A DNA stretch of 64,000 bases from Actinoplanes oblitus (GCF_030252345.1 NZ_CP126980.1:1201501-1265500), one strand, 5' to 3'. Shown: positions 8,140 through 16,857, counted from the stretch's first letter. Program-made: numbers and translations. Notes: generated from the letters alone by a model not told the origin.

Positions 8140-8677
8140 GGGAGCAGGTTGTCACACGTACGTGGATGTGCTTTTGCTCACTCCCGGCCGCTCGGGTGGC
8201 CGGCCGGGGGAATGTCACCGCATCGGGAAGCGTCACCCGGGCGGGCGAGTGAACTGTGGCCCACCGTGGCGCATTGTGGCCGATGGTCCCGTTCGACCTG
8301 CCGGTCACGCGGAGTGAGATCTTTTTTGATGTACGCGTTTGATTCAGGCCTGTCTGCTGCCGGTCGATGCTGCACGTGAACCCCAGGGACGGAAAAACCG
8401 TAGAACCAGGGTGACGAGCATCGCGGCGCCCAGGTGATGCCCGTCGCTGTGGACGATGAGAGGCCGATGGTGTTATGAGGCGCGCTACGGGTAACCGTCT
8501 ATCTGCAAGACGGCCGCAGAGAGATCGTACTCAGCTACCGCGCACTGGGCTCTCAGGTAAGACCCAGGCATTCGTGACACTTTCGACCAGCCAGCCGGAA
8601 TCAGCGCAGGCAGCCATTTGTTGTGTAGATGTCAGCAACCGCAATGCACGAGCTGCGGACGTTACGGGAGAGGGCTG
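8140..8677. other. Non-coding region upstream of the sigma factor
   Basis: This 538-bp stretch is flanked by divergent genes. It contains the CACGTACGTG palindrome at 8155-8164 near the SDR start and several short AT-rich blocks (for example near 8320-8345), lower in GC than neighbouring coding DNA. A long leader before the sigma gene is plausible. I can place no convincing -10/-35 pair, small RNA or coding frame here. Confidence 0.5.
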
Positions 8678-9679
8678 ATGGACGCAGGTAATGCCCGTAA
8701 CAGGGTTAGTGACGGCAATGAGGGGACCGTGGGCAACGTGGAGAAGAACACCGTGATGCGTACCGACCAGGTTGCCGAGGAGCGCGACCTCGTCGGAGTC
8801 TACCTGCACGAAATCTCCCGGACGCCGCTGTTGGACGCCGCGCGGGAGGTCGAGCTCTCCAAGGCGATCGAGGCGGGCCTCTACGCCGAGCACCTGCTCG
8901 AGCAGGGCGAGGAGCGTCGCGGCGTCAGCCGGGAGGAGCTGGAGCGACTGGTCACCGAGGGCCAGCGCGCCAAGGACCTGTTCATTCGAGCCAACCTGCG
9001 CCTGGTCGTCTCGATCGCCCGCCGCTACGTGCGGTCGGGCATGCCGATGCTCGACCTGATCCAGGAGGGCAACACCGGCCTGGTCCGCGCGGTCGAGAAA
9101 TTCGACTACGAGCGCGGCTACAAGTTCTCGACGTACGCGACGTGGTGGGTGCGCCAGGCGATCAGCCGGGCGATCGCCCAGCAGGAGCGCACCGTCCGTC
9201 TCCCGGTGCACCTGGTCGAGGACGTCAACCGGATGCGTAACGTCACCCGCCAGCTGGTGCGTGAGCTCGGCGGCGACCCGGAGCCGGAGCAGGTCGCGGC
9301 GGCCCTGGGCGTGACCGTGGAGCGGGTCAACGAGCTCACCCGCTGGGCTCAGGACACCGTCTCGCTGGACACCCCGGTCGGCGACGACGGCGACACCAAC
9401 CTGGGTGACCTGGTGGCCGACAGCGACGCCCCGTCGCCCGAGGAGATCGTGCTGAGCGCACTGGAGCGCCAGCGCATCGAGGGCCTACTCAACCACCTGG
9501 ACGACCGCTCGGCCGGCATCATGCGGGCCCGCTACGGCCTGGAGGACGGCCGCGAGCACTCGCTGACCGAGGTGGCCTCGCGCTTCTCGCTCAGCCGGGA
9601 GCGGATCCGCCAGCTGGAGATCCAGGCGCTCGGCCGGCTGCGCGAGCTGGCCCGGGCCGAGGGCCTGCAGGCCGCCTGA
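8678..9679 (+). CDS. Group 2 sigma-70 factor (SigB/Hrd type)
   Basis: A 333-residue primary-like sigma factor. Region 1.2 is DLVGVYLHEISRTPLL (about residues 38-53). Region 2 includes NLRLVVSIARRYVRSGMPML and the promoter-melting and -10 recognition stretch YKFSTYATWWVRQAISRAI. Region 3 follows, and region 4.2 is SLTEVASRFSLSRERIRQLE (about 300-320). The length and lack of a long N-terminal region match the non-essential HrdA/C/D or mycobacterial SigB class rather than the housekeeping HrdB. The ATG at 8678 has GGGAGAGG seven bases upstream; an in-frame ATG 60 bp earlier lacks a ribosome site. It ends at a perfect bidirectional terminator. Confidence 0.93.
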   Translation: MDAGNARNRVSDGNEGTVGNVEKNTVMRTDQVAEERDLVGVYLHEISRTPLLDAAREVELSKAIEAGLYAEHLLEQGEERRGVSREELERLVTEGQRAKDLFIRANLRLVVSIARRYVRSGMPMLDLIQEGNTGLVRAVEKFDYERGYKFSTYATWWVRQAISRAIAQQERTVRLPVHLVEDVNRMRNVTRQLVRELGGDPEPEQVAAALGVTVERVNELTRWAQDTVSLDTPVGDDGDTNLGDLVADSDAPSPEEIVLSALERQRIEGLLNHLDDRSAGIMRARYGLEDGREHSLTEVASRFSLSRERIRQLEIQALGRLRELARAEGLQAA

Positions 9680-9705
9680 CAATCCCTTCCCCCCGGATAA
9701 CGACT

Positions 9706-9737
9706 GGAGGCCGGCACCCCGCGGGGTGCCGGCCTCC
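9706..9737. terminator. Bidirectional terminator between sigma factor and NlpC/P60 genes
   Basis: A perfect 15-bp inverted repeat (arms GGAGGCCGGCACCCC and its complement) with a 2-nt centre lies between two convergent genes. There is only a short T run, as is usual in high-GC actinobacteria. Confidence 0.9.
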
Positions 9738-9753
9738 TTCACGTCCGGGTGCC

Positions 9754-10725
9754 TTACGACACGCGGCCGTACCCGGGACTGTCCGGGGTCATGATGTTGA
9801 TCGTTCGGTACAGCACGTCCCGGCCGGCCGACGGCGCGTCAATGATCTTGCCGTCGCCGACGTAGAGCGCGACGTGCCCGCCGCCCCGGTAGAACACCAG
9901 GTCGCCCGGCTTGAGCTGGCTCTTGTCGCTGAACATCCGCACGGCGCCCTTCTGGGCGGCCGCGTTGTGCGGCAGCGACTTGCCCGCCGCCGCCCAGGCC
10001 GCCATGGTCAGGCCCGAGCAGTCGTACGAGTCAGGACCGGCGTCGCCGAATCCGTACGGCTTGCCGACCTGCTTGAACGCGAAGGCGACCGCCTTGCCGG
10101 CCGAGCCCGCGATGTTCGGGATCGAGCCGGTGTAGGAGCCGGTGTCCTCGGTGGCGCTGCCGTAGAGGTCCTCGCGCATGTCATACAGCTTCTGCAGGTC
10201 CTTCTTGATCTTCTTCTTCTGCGCGTCCAGTTCCTGGATCTGCAGGTTCTGCTTCTGCTCGGTGGTCTTGAGGGCCGCCTGCTTCTGCGCGAAGGTCTGC
10301 GTGGTCTCGGTGTACGTGTCGATGTCCGCCTGGTTGGACAGCGTGATCTGCTCCAGGTAGCCCATCCGGTCGAGCAGCTCGCCCTGCTTGCCGCTGAGCA
10401 GCACCGTCATCGGGCCGACCCGGCCGGTGATGTACTGCGACGTGGCGATCGTCGACATCTTGGCGCTGGCCTGGGCGAGCGCCGCCTGGGCCGGCTTCAG
10501 CGAGGCGGACAGCTTCACCGCGTCCGCCTTGGTCTTCTTCAGGTCGAGACGCGTCTTGTTGTACGTCTCGGTGACGTCCTCGAGCTTCTCCGAAGCCTTG
10601 TCGATCTGCTTCTTCAAATCGCTCTCGGACGGAGCCGCGTGGGCGGCCACAGCTCCCGACGTGGTGATCGCAAGTGCGGTCAGCGCGACCACCAGCGCCC
10701 GGAGCCTGGTACGGGGGTGTGGCAC
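9754..10725 (-). CDS. Secreted NlpC/P60 peptidoglycan endopeptidase (RipA-like)
   Basis: A 323-residue cell-wall hydrolase. An N-terminal signal peptide (residues 1-31, cleavage after AHA) is followed by a long coiled coil (about 33-185, with Lys/Glu heptads), a short linker and an NlpC/P60 domain (about 205-323). The catalytic Cys is C236 in YDCSGLT and the catalytic His is H284 in GGHVALYVG; the third polar residue is probably D296 in IIDAP. The family cuts the D-Glu/mDAP bond of stem peptides during cell separation or growth. The coiled coil may keep the enzyme inactive until a partner binds. The 5' leader carries a c-di-AMP riboswitch, so synthesis should fall or rise with this wall-stress messenger. 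Confidence 0.95.
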   Translation of the reverse strand: MPHPRTRLRALVVALTALAITTSGAVAAHAAPSESDLKKQIDKASEKLEDVTETYNKTRLDLKKTKADAVKLSASLKPAQAALAQASAKMSTIATSQYITGRVGPMTVLLSGKQGELLDRMGYLEQITLSNQADIDTYTETTQTFAQKQAALKTTEQKQNLQIQELDAQKKKIKKDLQKLYDMREDLYGSATEDTGSYTGSIPNIAGSAGKAVAFAFKQVGKPYGFGDAGPDSYDCSGLTMAAWAAAGKSLPHNAAAQKGAVRMFSDKSQLKPGDLVFYRGGGHVALYVGDGKIIDAPSAGRDVLYRTINIMTPDSPGYGRVS

Positions 10726-10737
10726 TGGTCAGGGGCC

Positions 10738-10885
10738 TTTCTTCCGCTTTGGCCGCCTACCGGGTTAGCTGACGGGTTCGGGCTCGGAAGAAGGCCCTAC
10801 CGCGCGCGGCGCGGATTCACCCCCGGGAGATGGTTCCCCGGTTCACGAACGACGGGGGTGTCGTTCAGGATTCGGCGGCGTTGGC
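10738..10885 (-). promoter_or_regulatory. ydaO/yuaA-type c-di-AMP riboswitch
   Basis: On the minus strand, immediately before the NlpC/P60 gene, the conserved blocks of the ydaO-yuaA motif occur in order: a short hairpin (GAACGAC/GTCGTTC), GGGGAACC (10832-10839), GGGGGTGAATCC (10813-10824), then AGCCCGAACCCGTCAGCTAA running to GGTAGGC (10755-10783). This class binds cyclic di-AMP and is known in actinobacteria in front of wall-hydrolase genes, where ligand usually turns expression off. Outer boundaries are approximate. The coding start follows about 15-20 nt later, so control of translation start or of termination inside the aptamer/expression platform are both possible. Confidence 0.92.
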
Positions 10886-11065
10886 CGGCGCCATCGGAGG
10901 GTTTGTGGCTGCGGACCGGACCAACCGCATCAACTTATCGGGGAAGAAAACAAAATCAAGACCTCGCCGAGTGATTTCTTCCAATCGTCGGTCTTGCGAA
11001 GTAAATCCCGATAACCGGCTGTTATTCGATCCGCGCTGAGCGTTATTTCGACGCTGACGATCCTA

Positions 11066-11389
11066 CTAATCCTTCAGCGCGGGCTCGAGTGCGGCATTCG
11101 GCATCCAGTGCCGGGTGACCTGGCGCTCGGCCCAGAACGAGAAGAACGGGATGGTGCCGGCCAGCATCACGACGACCATCCGGCCGAACGGCCAGCGGAC
11201 CCGCCGGGACAGGTCGAAGGTGAGAAGCAGGTAGACCATGTACAGGAAGCCGTGCAGCGGGCCGATCAGGGCCACCAGCGTGGCGTTGTCGCCCAGGTAC
11301 TTCAGCGGCATGCCGACCAGCACGAGCACGACGAGGAGCACGCCGACGATCCAGGCGATGGTCCGGTAACGGGTGAGGGCGCCCTGCAC
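11066..11389 (-). CDS. DUF3817-type integral membrane protein
   Basis: A 107-residue protein with three or four hydrophobic helices and the motif GPLHGFLYMVYLLLTFDLSR around residues 43-62, characteristic of the DUF3817 / YdzA-like family. The function is unknown. It lies 21 bp downstream of another small membrane protein read in the same direction, suggesting a two-gene transcript. The region 10886-11065 to its left, which precedes the riboswitch, is comparatively AT-rich and probably holds the promoter of the NlpC/P60 gene. Confidence 0.85.
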   Translation of the reverse strand: MQGALTRYRTIAWIVGVLLVVLVLVGMPLKYLGDNATLVALIGPLHGFLYMVYLLLTFDLSRRVRWPFGRMVVVMLAGTIPFFSFWAERQVTRHWMPNAALEPALKD

Positions 11390-11410
11390 GGGGGTCTCCT
11401 TCTGCTTCTA

Positions 11411-11842
11411 CTACTTGACGATGCGGCCGGGGTAGTCGGCCGGCCGGGCGCCGGGGTGCTCGGCCAGCCAGGCCAGGTAGTCGTTGTACGCGTCGAGCTC
11501 CGGGTCGGCCGCACCGGGCTCGGCCGCCCGCACGGCGACCCGGACCGGGCGGCCCAGGGCGACCGGGGCGTCCGGATCGCGCTCCGGGGCGGGCGCCGCC
11601 GCGGACTCGTCGGCCGGCTCGCCGGCGGACCCGAGCTTGCGGCGGTGCAGCTGGATCTCGCGGATCCAGATGAACACCACGAAGCCGGCGAAGACCGGCC
11701 ACTCGAACATGTAGCCCCAGCTGAGCGAGTTACCTCCGGTCGCCCGGCTGAACTGCCACCAGCCGAGACCGAGACAACCCGCGGTCAGCACCAGCGCCAG
11801 GAGGTGCCGGGCGATCCATGCCGGGGTCCACAGCCCTTTCAT
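11411..11842 (-). CDS. Conserved small membrane protein, two TM helices
   Basis: A 143-residue protein. Residues 8-29 ([22 protein letters not shown]) and about 43-62 form two membrane helices, and [21 protein letters not shown] is a conserved loop seen in related actinobacterial proteins. The C-terminal half is Ala/Glu/Pro-rich and ends in a short predicted helix rich in Asp/Tyr ([17 protein letters not shown]). Relatives are sometimes labelled transcriptional regulators, but I see no DNA-binding motif. The start at 11842 is preferred because the membrane segment begins there. Confidence 0.75.
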   Translation of the reverse strand: MKGLWTPAWIARHLLALVLTAGCLGLGWWQFSRATGGNSLSWGYMFEWPVFAGFVVFIWIREIQLHRRKLGSAGEPADESAAAPAPERDPDAPVALGRPVRVAVRAAEPGAADPELDAYNDYLAWLAEHPGARPADYPGRIVK

Positions 11843-11930
11843 GCACCCGAGCCTACCGGCGGGTTTGGCGGTCGCCCGCACGGGCAAGCCCCTGGACGAA
11901 CAGCGGCTCATGAGACAGCGGAGGTACACG

Positions 11931-12182
11931 ATGACGGATCCGGGATCCTCCGGCGGCGAGCCGGTGGACTTCGAGATCGGGGTCGACCCGGTGGGTCTGC
12001 CCGACGACGCCCTGTTCCGCGAACTCGCCAGCCTGTACCGGACCCGGCTGCAGACCCTGCGGCACGGTCCGGACGCGGCGCTGGAGAACCACTTCCGGCG
12101 CACCGCCGAGCTGGAGACCGAGTACATGGCGCGATATCCGGGACGTGAGATCGACCCCGCCCGGCTCACCCAGGACTTCTGA
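11931..12182 (+). CDS. Small conserved protein (DUF6158-like)
   Basis: An 83-residue acidic protein with the core [51 protein letters not shown] (given here as positions about 27-77). It resembles a family of small actinobacterial proteins of unknown function often labelled DUF6158. It is predicted to be all-helical. The ATG at 11931 has a GGAGG ribosome site six bases upstream, favouring it over an earlier ATG at 11841. The next gene starts 28 bp downstream on the same strand. Confidence 0.75.
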   Translation: MTDPGSSGGEPVDFEIGVDPVGLPDDALFRELASLYRTRLQTLRHGPDAALENHFRRTAELETEYMARYPGREIDPARLTQDF

Positions 12183-12210
12183 CCCGCCCGGTGTGGAAAG
12201 GACCCCCTAG

Positions 12211-12732
12211 ATGACCAGCCTGCAGGCCCGGGTCGCCGAGACGGCCCGGGCGTACGCGCCGCACGAGCACCGGCCGATGGCCGGCTATCTGGTCGCGATG
12301 GGCGCCTACGGCGCGCTCGCGGCCGGCCTGGCGGTGGCCGCCAAGATGACCGGCCGGACACCGCCGGAACGCCCGGCTCTGGCCGACGTGGTGCTGATCT
12401 CGATCGCCACCCACAAGCTGAGCCGGCTGGTCGCCAAGGACGCGGTGACGAGCCCGCTGCGGGCGCCGTTCACCCGATACACCGAACCGGCCGGAGCCGC
12501 CGAGCTCAACGAGGAGGTCCGGGACTCCGGCAGCAGTGTCAAGCACGGCATCGGTGAGCTGCTCACCTGCCCGTTCTGCCTGGCCGCGTGGGTGGCCACC
12601 GGGATGACCGGCGGGCTGGTGCTGGCGCCCCGGCTGACCCGGCTGGTGGCGACCGCGCTGACCGCGACCGCCGCCTCGGACTTCCTGCAGATGGCTTACT
12701 CGATGGCCAAGGAGAAGGCGGAGGGCAGCTAA
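12211..12732 (+). CDS. DUF1360 membrane protein
   Basis: A 173-residue protein matching the DUF1360 family of Bacillus and actinobacteria: hydrophobic segment at about 25-45, the conserved block [20 protein letters not shown] at about 58-77, [14 protein letters not shown] (conserved CPFC) at about 116-129, and another hydrophobic segment at 130-150. The function is unknown; it is probably membrane-associated. It is likely co-transcribed with the upstream small gene. Its stop overlaps the stop of a convergent small gene. Confidence 0.88.
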   Translation: MTSLQARVAETARAYAPHEHRPMAGYLVAMGAYGALAAGLAVAAKMTGRTPPERPALADVVLISIATHKLSRLVAKDAVTSPLRAPFTRYTEPAGAAELNEEVRDSGSSVKHGIGELLTCPFCLAAWVATGMTGGLVLAPRLTRLVATALTATAASDFLQMAYSMAKEKAEGS

Positions 12733-12935
12733 AGGGTACGCAGCGCCTCTTCGGCCTCGTCCTGCAGATACTCGCCCTCGGGTAGGGCGTCGATCCGGGT
12801 CAGCAGGGTGGCCGGCAGGTCCTCGGCGATCGCCCGGCGCTGCAGGTCACCGCTGCTCATCCGTTCCTCGGCGCGGTACGCGTCGTCGAGGAAGGTGGTC
12901 AGGCGGGCGTCGTCCCCGGTGGTTTCGTCGGTCAC
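12729..12935 (-). CDS. Small acidic hypothetical protein
   Basis: A 68-residue acidic helical protein (start taken at GTG 12935; a TTG at 12968 would add 11 residues). It has no motif I recognise; the sequence has the pattern of a small soluble helical protein with RLTTFLDDAYRAEERM and LLTRIDALPEGEY segments, resembling small conserved proteins of Micromonosporaceae. Coding bias fits. It converges with the DUF1360 gene and overlaps its stop by 4 bp. Confidence 0.6.
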   Translation of the reverse strand: MTDETTGDDARLTTFLDDAYRAEERMSSGDLQRRAIAEDLPATLLTRIDALPEGEYLQDEAEEALRTL

Positions 12936-12968
12936 GGCGGGTGGGGTACCCGGGGCCCGGCCGGGCAA

Positions 12969-13310
12969 ACGCGGGACGCTCGGCGACTGTAAGCCAGGTC
13001 ACAATAGCTACCGGAATCGTGGGCGGATGCCGAAGGTTGTGAACGGATGCCGGTGTGCCCAGTGTCCCCGGGCCTCACCCATCGCCTGCACGGAATACCG
13101 TTCGGCTGGAGCCGTGTTGAGCCACTCGCCGCGAGGCGACCTGCACACCGGCATCTACTTCGTTCGGCCCCCGGTTCGCCGGGGGCCGTACCGTTTCGCC
13201 GGCTCAGGCGTTTTTGAGCGTTCCCGGCGCAGAGGGTTTAAACGGACAACACCCCCCGATCGGGGCACCGAACCGCGCCTTCCCGGAATCGACATGGCAG
13301 TATCCGTCGA
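12969..13310. other. Intergenic region with a UUCG-capped hairpin
   Basis: This 342-bp stretch is less GC-rich than its surroundings. It contains a 9-bp perfect stem GGCCCCCGG/CCGGGGGCC closed by a TTCG tetraloop at 13166-13187, an unusually stable hairpin that may end transcription or form part of a leader. A short frame beginning at about 13027 is open but has no coding bias, so I do not call it. Confidence 0.55.
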
Positions 13311-14147
13311 GTGTCTGTACCGCAACGTCGCGTACCGGCCGCGCAGCGCGGCACCCGGTCCCACCGACGCGCCACCCCCGGTGGGGTGACCGCGCCCGGC
13401 CGGCCCCGCCGTCTCGTCGCCGGTGGCCGGCCCCGGCACGGCGCCGCCGATCTGCTCGGTCCCGGTGCCCCGCACCCGGTCGAACTGGCCGGCCTGTTGC
13501 ACGAGGTCACCGTGCGGTTGTTGAGCGCCGACACGCTCCAGCAGGCGCTCGACCGGCTGGCCGCGCTGATCGCCGGCGCGCTGCCCGGCACGACCCGCTG
13601 CGCGGTCGCGCTGATCAGTGAGGGCGGCCCGGTCACCGTCGCGGCCGCCGGGTCCGCCGGTGAGACGTCAGATCGGCTTCAGTACGGCGACGGCAGCGGC
13701 CCCGGGCTGGAGGCCGCCCGGACCCGCAGCCTCGTCACCACGCACGACCTGGGTGCCGACGAGCGGTGGCCGGAGCTAGCCGCGGCGGCCCGGGCGGACG
13801 GGATCGGCGCGGTCGCGGCGATCCCGCTGGACGTCCGGCGCACGGCGGTCGGCGCGCTCAGCGTCTGCCTGGGCCGGCCCGGCGAGATCGAGCCGGATCT
13901 GCTGCTCACCGCGATGGCGGTGGCCGGGCAGGCCGAGTTGCTGCTCGGTGAGCTGCATCGGCGGGAGACCCGGACCGAGGGGGCCGCGGTGGACCGGGCG
14001 GTCGGGGTGATCATCGCGCAGCGCGGGTGCGGGGTGCAGGAGGCCCACCGGATCCTGCGGGACAGCGCCCAGCGGCTCGGCCTGGACCAGATGGTGGTCG
14101 CCGAGCGCCTGGTCTCGGCGGCGGCCCGGAACCGGGCGGGCGCTTAG
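13311..14147 (+). CDS. GAF-ANTAR transcription antitermination regulator
   Basis: A 278-residue protein: residues about 55-200 form a GAF-type sensory domain, and residues about 210-270 form an ANTAR RNA-binding domain (AAVDRAVGVIIAQRGCGVQEAHRILRDSAQRLG is typical; positions about 218-250). ANTAR proteins bind paired hairpins in leader RNA and prevent termination; the GAF part would sense a small molecule or redox signal. The first ~45 residues are Pro/Arg-rich, so the true start may be GTG 13386 rather than GTG 13311. The gene ends in a 14-bp perfect terminator stem. No obvious two-hairpin ANTAR target is adjacent. Confidence 0.85.
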   Translation: MSVPQRRVPAAQRGTRSHRRATPGGVTAPGRPRRLVAGGRPRHGAADLLGPGAPHPVELAGLLHEVTVRLLSADTLQQALDRLAALIAGALPGTTRCAVALISEGGPVTVAAAGSAGETSDRLQYGDGSGPGLEAARTRSLVTTHDLGADERWPELAAAARADGIGAVAAIPLDVRRTAVGALSVCLGRPGEIEPDLLLTAMAVAGQAELLLGELHRRETRTEGAAVDRAVGVIIAQRGCGVQEAHRILRDSAQRLGLDQMVVAERLVSAAARNRAGA

Positions 14148-14155
14148 GGCCGGCG

Positions 14156-14191
14156 CCGCCGACCACGCCGTGGCCCCGGCGTGGTCGGCGG
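14156..14191. terminator. Terminator between ANTAR regulator and MhuD-like gene
   Basis: A perfect 14-bp inverted repeat (CCGCCGACCACGCC arm) with an 8-nt loop lies between convergent genes, so it can serve both. Confidence 0.85.
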
Positions 14192-14233
14192 ACGGCGGCC
14201 GGGCGCGTCACGCCCGGCCGGTCGGTGTGCTCG

Positions 14234-14548
14234 TCAGGCCCCGGTCTCCTTGTGGACCTGCTGGATCACCTCGAACTCCAGCAGGCTGGCGCCGGTGGCC
14301 ACCGGCTTGGCCCGCTCGCCGGAGTGGGCGGCCCGGGCGCCGCCCTGCGACCAGTTCTGGAACGCCTCCTCCGACTCCCACTTCGTGTACACGAAGTAGC
14401 GGTTGTCGCCGGCGACCGGGCGCAGCAGCTCGAAGGCGAGGAAGCCGGGCTCGTTCTCCACAGCGCCGTGCCGGGCGGCGAAGCGCTTCTCCAGTTCGGG
14501 GCCGGCGCCCTCGGGGACCTCAATCGCGTTGATCTTTACTACAGCCAT
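14234..14548 (-). CDS. mhuD: MhuD-type haem-degrading monooxygenase
   Basis: A 104-residue ferredoxin-like ABM-fold enzyme. The N-terminus MAVVKINAIEVPEGAGPELE and the end TGASLLEFEV closely follow mycobacterial MhuD. The three residues important for haem binding and catalysis in MhuD are at the same numbers: Asn7, Trp66 and His75. It should open haem and release iron, in MhuD yielding mycobilins rather than biliverdin and CO. It is monocistronic, with terminators on both sides. The symbol is assigned by similarity to the mycobacterial enzyme. Confidence 0.88.
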   Translation of the reverse strand: MAVVKINAIEVPEGAGPELEKRFAARHGAVENEPGFLAFELLRPVAGDNRYFVYTKWESEEAFQNWSQGGARAAHSGERAKPVATGASLLEFEVIQQVHKETGA

Positions 14549-14572
14549 GCGGTCACGCTAACGCGTGCTCAC

Positions 14573-14606
14573 CGGTACGGACGGCGGCGCGCTGCCGTCC
14601 GTACCG
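14573..14606 (-). terminator. Terminator downstream of the MFS drug exporter
   Basis: A perfect 13-bp inverted repeat (arm CGGTACGGACGGC) with an 8-nt loop lies 10 bp after the stop of the leftward MFS gene and before the MhuD-like gene. Confidence 0.8.
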
Positions 14607-14616
14607 TAAGCGGTTG

Positions 14617-16347
14617 TCAGTGAGTGGAACCCTCGCTGCCCGCCTTGACCCCCGCCTGGTTGTCGTCGTCGGCGACCGGGCCGGAGCCCGGACCGGGAAC
14701 GCCGGCGCTCTGCCCCGCCTGCGCCGCGTCGTCGGCGCGCTGCTGCTGGGCCGAGCGCATGGAGAGCGGGATCTCCGGCAGGAAGAGCACCACCACCAGG
14801 CCGACCAGCATGATGAAGAAGGCCATCAGGTAGACGACGTGCACGCTGTCGGAGAAGCCGACCTTGAACGGGTGGGTGAGCCCGTCGACGAACTTGTTGA
14901 TCACCGAGGTGTCGCTGAGCGCCGACTTCATGGCGACCTGGAGCTGCTGCACCTGGTCCGGGTGGGCCTGGGCCGCGGCCTGGAACGCCGCGTCGCTCTT
15001 GCCGGCGTCGGTGTACGCGTCGTTGATGTTGCCGGGCAGGACGTTGAACAGCACCGACAGGAAGACCGCGGTGCCCAGCGTGCCGCCCATCGAGCGGAAG
15101 AAGGTGACAGCGCCGGTGGCGACGCCGATCTCCCGGGGGGAGACCGCGTTCTGCACCGCGGTGATCATCGGCTGCATGTTGCCGCCCAGGCCGAGGCCCA
15201 TCAGCACCATGACCAGCATGGTCCGCCAGAGCGGGGTGTCCGCGCCGACCAGCGAGAACAGGAAGAGCGCGAGCACCATGAAGATGCTGCCGACGATCGG
15301 GAAGATCCGGTAGCGGCCGGTGCGGGCGATCAGCTGACCGGAGATGATCGAGCCGGACATGATGCCGAACACGAACGGGATCATCTGCAGACCGGCCATG
15401 GTGGCCGAGGAGCCCTTGACGATCTGCAGGTACAGCGGCACGGTCATCAGGCCGCCGAACATCGCGATGCCGAGGATCGTGCTGGCGCCGGTGCCGACGG
15501 CGATCGTCCGGTTGCGGAACAGTCGCAGGGGCAGCAGGGCCTCATCCTTGTAGGCCCGCTCGGCCAGCAGGAAACCGATCAGGCCGAGCGCGCCGAGCAC
15601 GTAGCAGGCGATCGAGCGACCGGAGTCCCAGCCCCAGGCGCGGCCCTGCTCGGCGACGGTCAGCAGCGGCACCAGGCCGATGATCAGGGCGACCGCGCCG
15701 GGCCAGTCGATCCGGTGGTTGACCCGGGTGTGCGGCAGGTGCAGCACCTTGGCCACCACCGCCATCGCGGCGACGCCGATCGGCACGTTCAGGTAGAAGA
15801 CCCAGCGCCAGCCGTCCACCCAGAGGATCTTGTCGGCGCCGGCGAAGAAGCCACCCAGGATCGGGCCGAGCACGCTCGCGGTGCCGAAGACGGCCAGGAA
15901 GAAGCCCTGGTACTTGGCGCGCTCGCGGGGCGGCACGATGTCCCCGATGATCGCCAGGGCCAACGACATCAGCCCGCCGGCGCCGATGCCCTGGATCGCC
16001 CGGAACGCGGCGAGCTGGTACATGTCGGTGGAGAGACCGCAGAGGAACGAGCCGACGATGAAGATGCCGATGGCGAACAGGAAGAACGGGCGCCGGCCGT
16101 AGATGTCGGACAGCTTGCCGTACAGCGGCGTGGAGATCGTCGAGGTGATGAGGAACGCCGTGGTGGCCCAGGCCTGGAGGTCGAAGCCCTTCAGGTCGTC
16201 GGCGATGGTCCGGGTCGCCGTGGCCATGATCGTCTGATCGAGGGCGGCGAGGAACATGCCCATCATCAGGCCGACGAGGATCGTGAGGATCTGTCGGTGG
16301 GTGAATTCCCCGGTCGATTTCTCGGCCGGAGGGCTGGGGTGGCTCAC
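14617..16347 (-). CDS. DHA2-family multidrug MFS exporter (EmrB/QacA-like)
   Basis: A 576-residue protein with about 14 transmembrane helices. FLAALDQTIMATATRTIADDL (positions about 34-54) is the hallmark N-terminal motif of the drug:H+ antiporter-2 family, and GKLSDIYGRRPFF near residue 88 is motif A. It would export hydrophobic drugs or natural products using proton motive force. The GTG start overlaps the stop of the upstream MarR gene (GTGA), so exporter and repressor are translationally coupled. The C-terminal ~60 residues are hydrophilic and Gln/Ala-rich. The substrate cannot be predicted. Confidence 0.93.
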   Translation of the reverse strand: MSHPSPPAEKSTGEFTHRQILTILVGLMMGMFLAALDQTIMATATRTIADDLKGFDLQAWATTAFLITSTISTPLYGKLSDIYGRRPFFLFAIGIFIVGSFLCGLSTDMYQLAAFRAIQGIGAGGLMSLALAIIGDIVPPRERAKYQGFFLAVFGTASVLGPILGGFFAGADKILWVDGWRWVFYLNVPIGVAAMAVVAKVLHLPHTRVNHRIDWPGAVALIIGLVPLLTVAEQGRAWGWDSGRSIACYVLGALGLIGFLLAERAYKDEALLPLRLFRNRTIAVGTGASTILGIAMFGGLMTVPLYLQIVKGSSATMAGLQMIPFVFGIMSGSIISGQLIARTGRYRIFPIVGSIFMVLALFLFSLVGADTPLWRTMLVMVLMGLGLGGNMQPMITAVQNAVSPREIGVATGAVTFFRSMGGTLGTAVFLSVLFNVLPGNINDAYTDAGKSDAAFQAAAQAHPDQVQQLQVAMKSALSDTSVINKFVDGLTHPFKVGFSDSVHVVYLMAFFIMLVGLVVVLFLPEIPLSMRSAQQQRADDAAQAGQSAGVPGPGSGPVADDDNQAGVKAGSEGSTH

Positions 16348-16832
16348 GCGGTCTCCCGTGGTGGTGCGCCGAGGTCGGTGCGCAGCAGCGCCTCGACGGA
16401 GCTGTTGAATTCTTCGAAGAGCTGGGCGAACGTGTCGACCCGCTCGGCCGGCCAGTCGCTCAGCGCCCGTTCCAGCAGGGCGGTCCGGGCGGTGCGCAGT
16501 CGTTCACAGGCCGACAGGCCGGCCTCGGTGACCGCCAGCCGGGAGGCCCGGCCGTCCGCCGGGTCGGCCTCGCGACGGGCCAGACCGGCCTTGACCAGCT
16601 GGGCGACCTGCCGGCTGACCGTCGACGGGTCGGCCTGTTTCAGGTCGGCGAGGTCGGTCACCCGCATCGGGCCCATCGCGCCCAGTGGCAGCAGCAGCAT
16701 CAGCGCGGAGAACTCGGCACCGAGGTCTCCGGTCTTGAGCATGCCTCTGAACCGCGGCCCCATCCGGATCAACCGGATGATTTCCTCGGACAACCGCGAT
16801 GCGCCGGCCGTGGCGGTCTGCTCGTCGTGCAC
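16344..16832 (-). CDS. MarR-family repressor of the adjacent exporter
   Basis: A 162-residue winged-helix protein: LGAMGPMRVTDLADLKQADPSTVSRQVAQL (positions about 55-85) is the MarR DNA-recognition region, and ARREADPADGRASRLAVT is the wing with its conserved DxRxxxLxLT pattern. It probably represses its own operon and is released by a ligand carried by the MFS pump. GTG 16832 is chosen with GAGGA upstream; further upstream in-frame codons lie in the promoter. It is the first gene of the MarR-MFS unit. Confidence 0.88.
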   Translation of the reverse strand: MHDEQTATAGASRLSEEIIRLIRMGPRFRGMLKTGDLGAEFSALMLLLPLGAMGPMRVTDLADLKQADPSTVSRQVAQLVKAGLARREADPADGRASRLAVTEAGLSACERLRTARTALLERALSDWPAERVDTFAQLFEEFNSSVEALLRTDLGAPPRETA

Positions 16833-16857
16833 GTGATTGCCGTCCTCAGGAGTGTGG

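Noticed and set aside
13027..13310. Open frame in the region before the ANTAR gene
   Set aside because: No codon bias, low-complexity Arg/Pro translation, no ribosome site; part of an AT-richer leader.
14614..16836. 740-codon plus-strand frame
   Set aside because: Mirror of the MFS exporter and MarR genes, composition of an antisense shadow.
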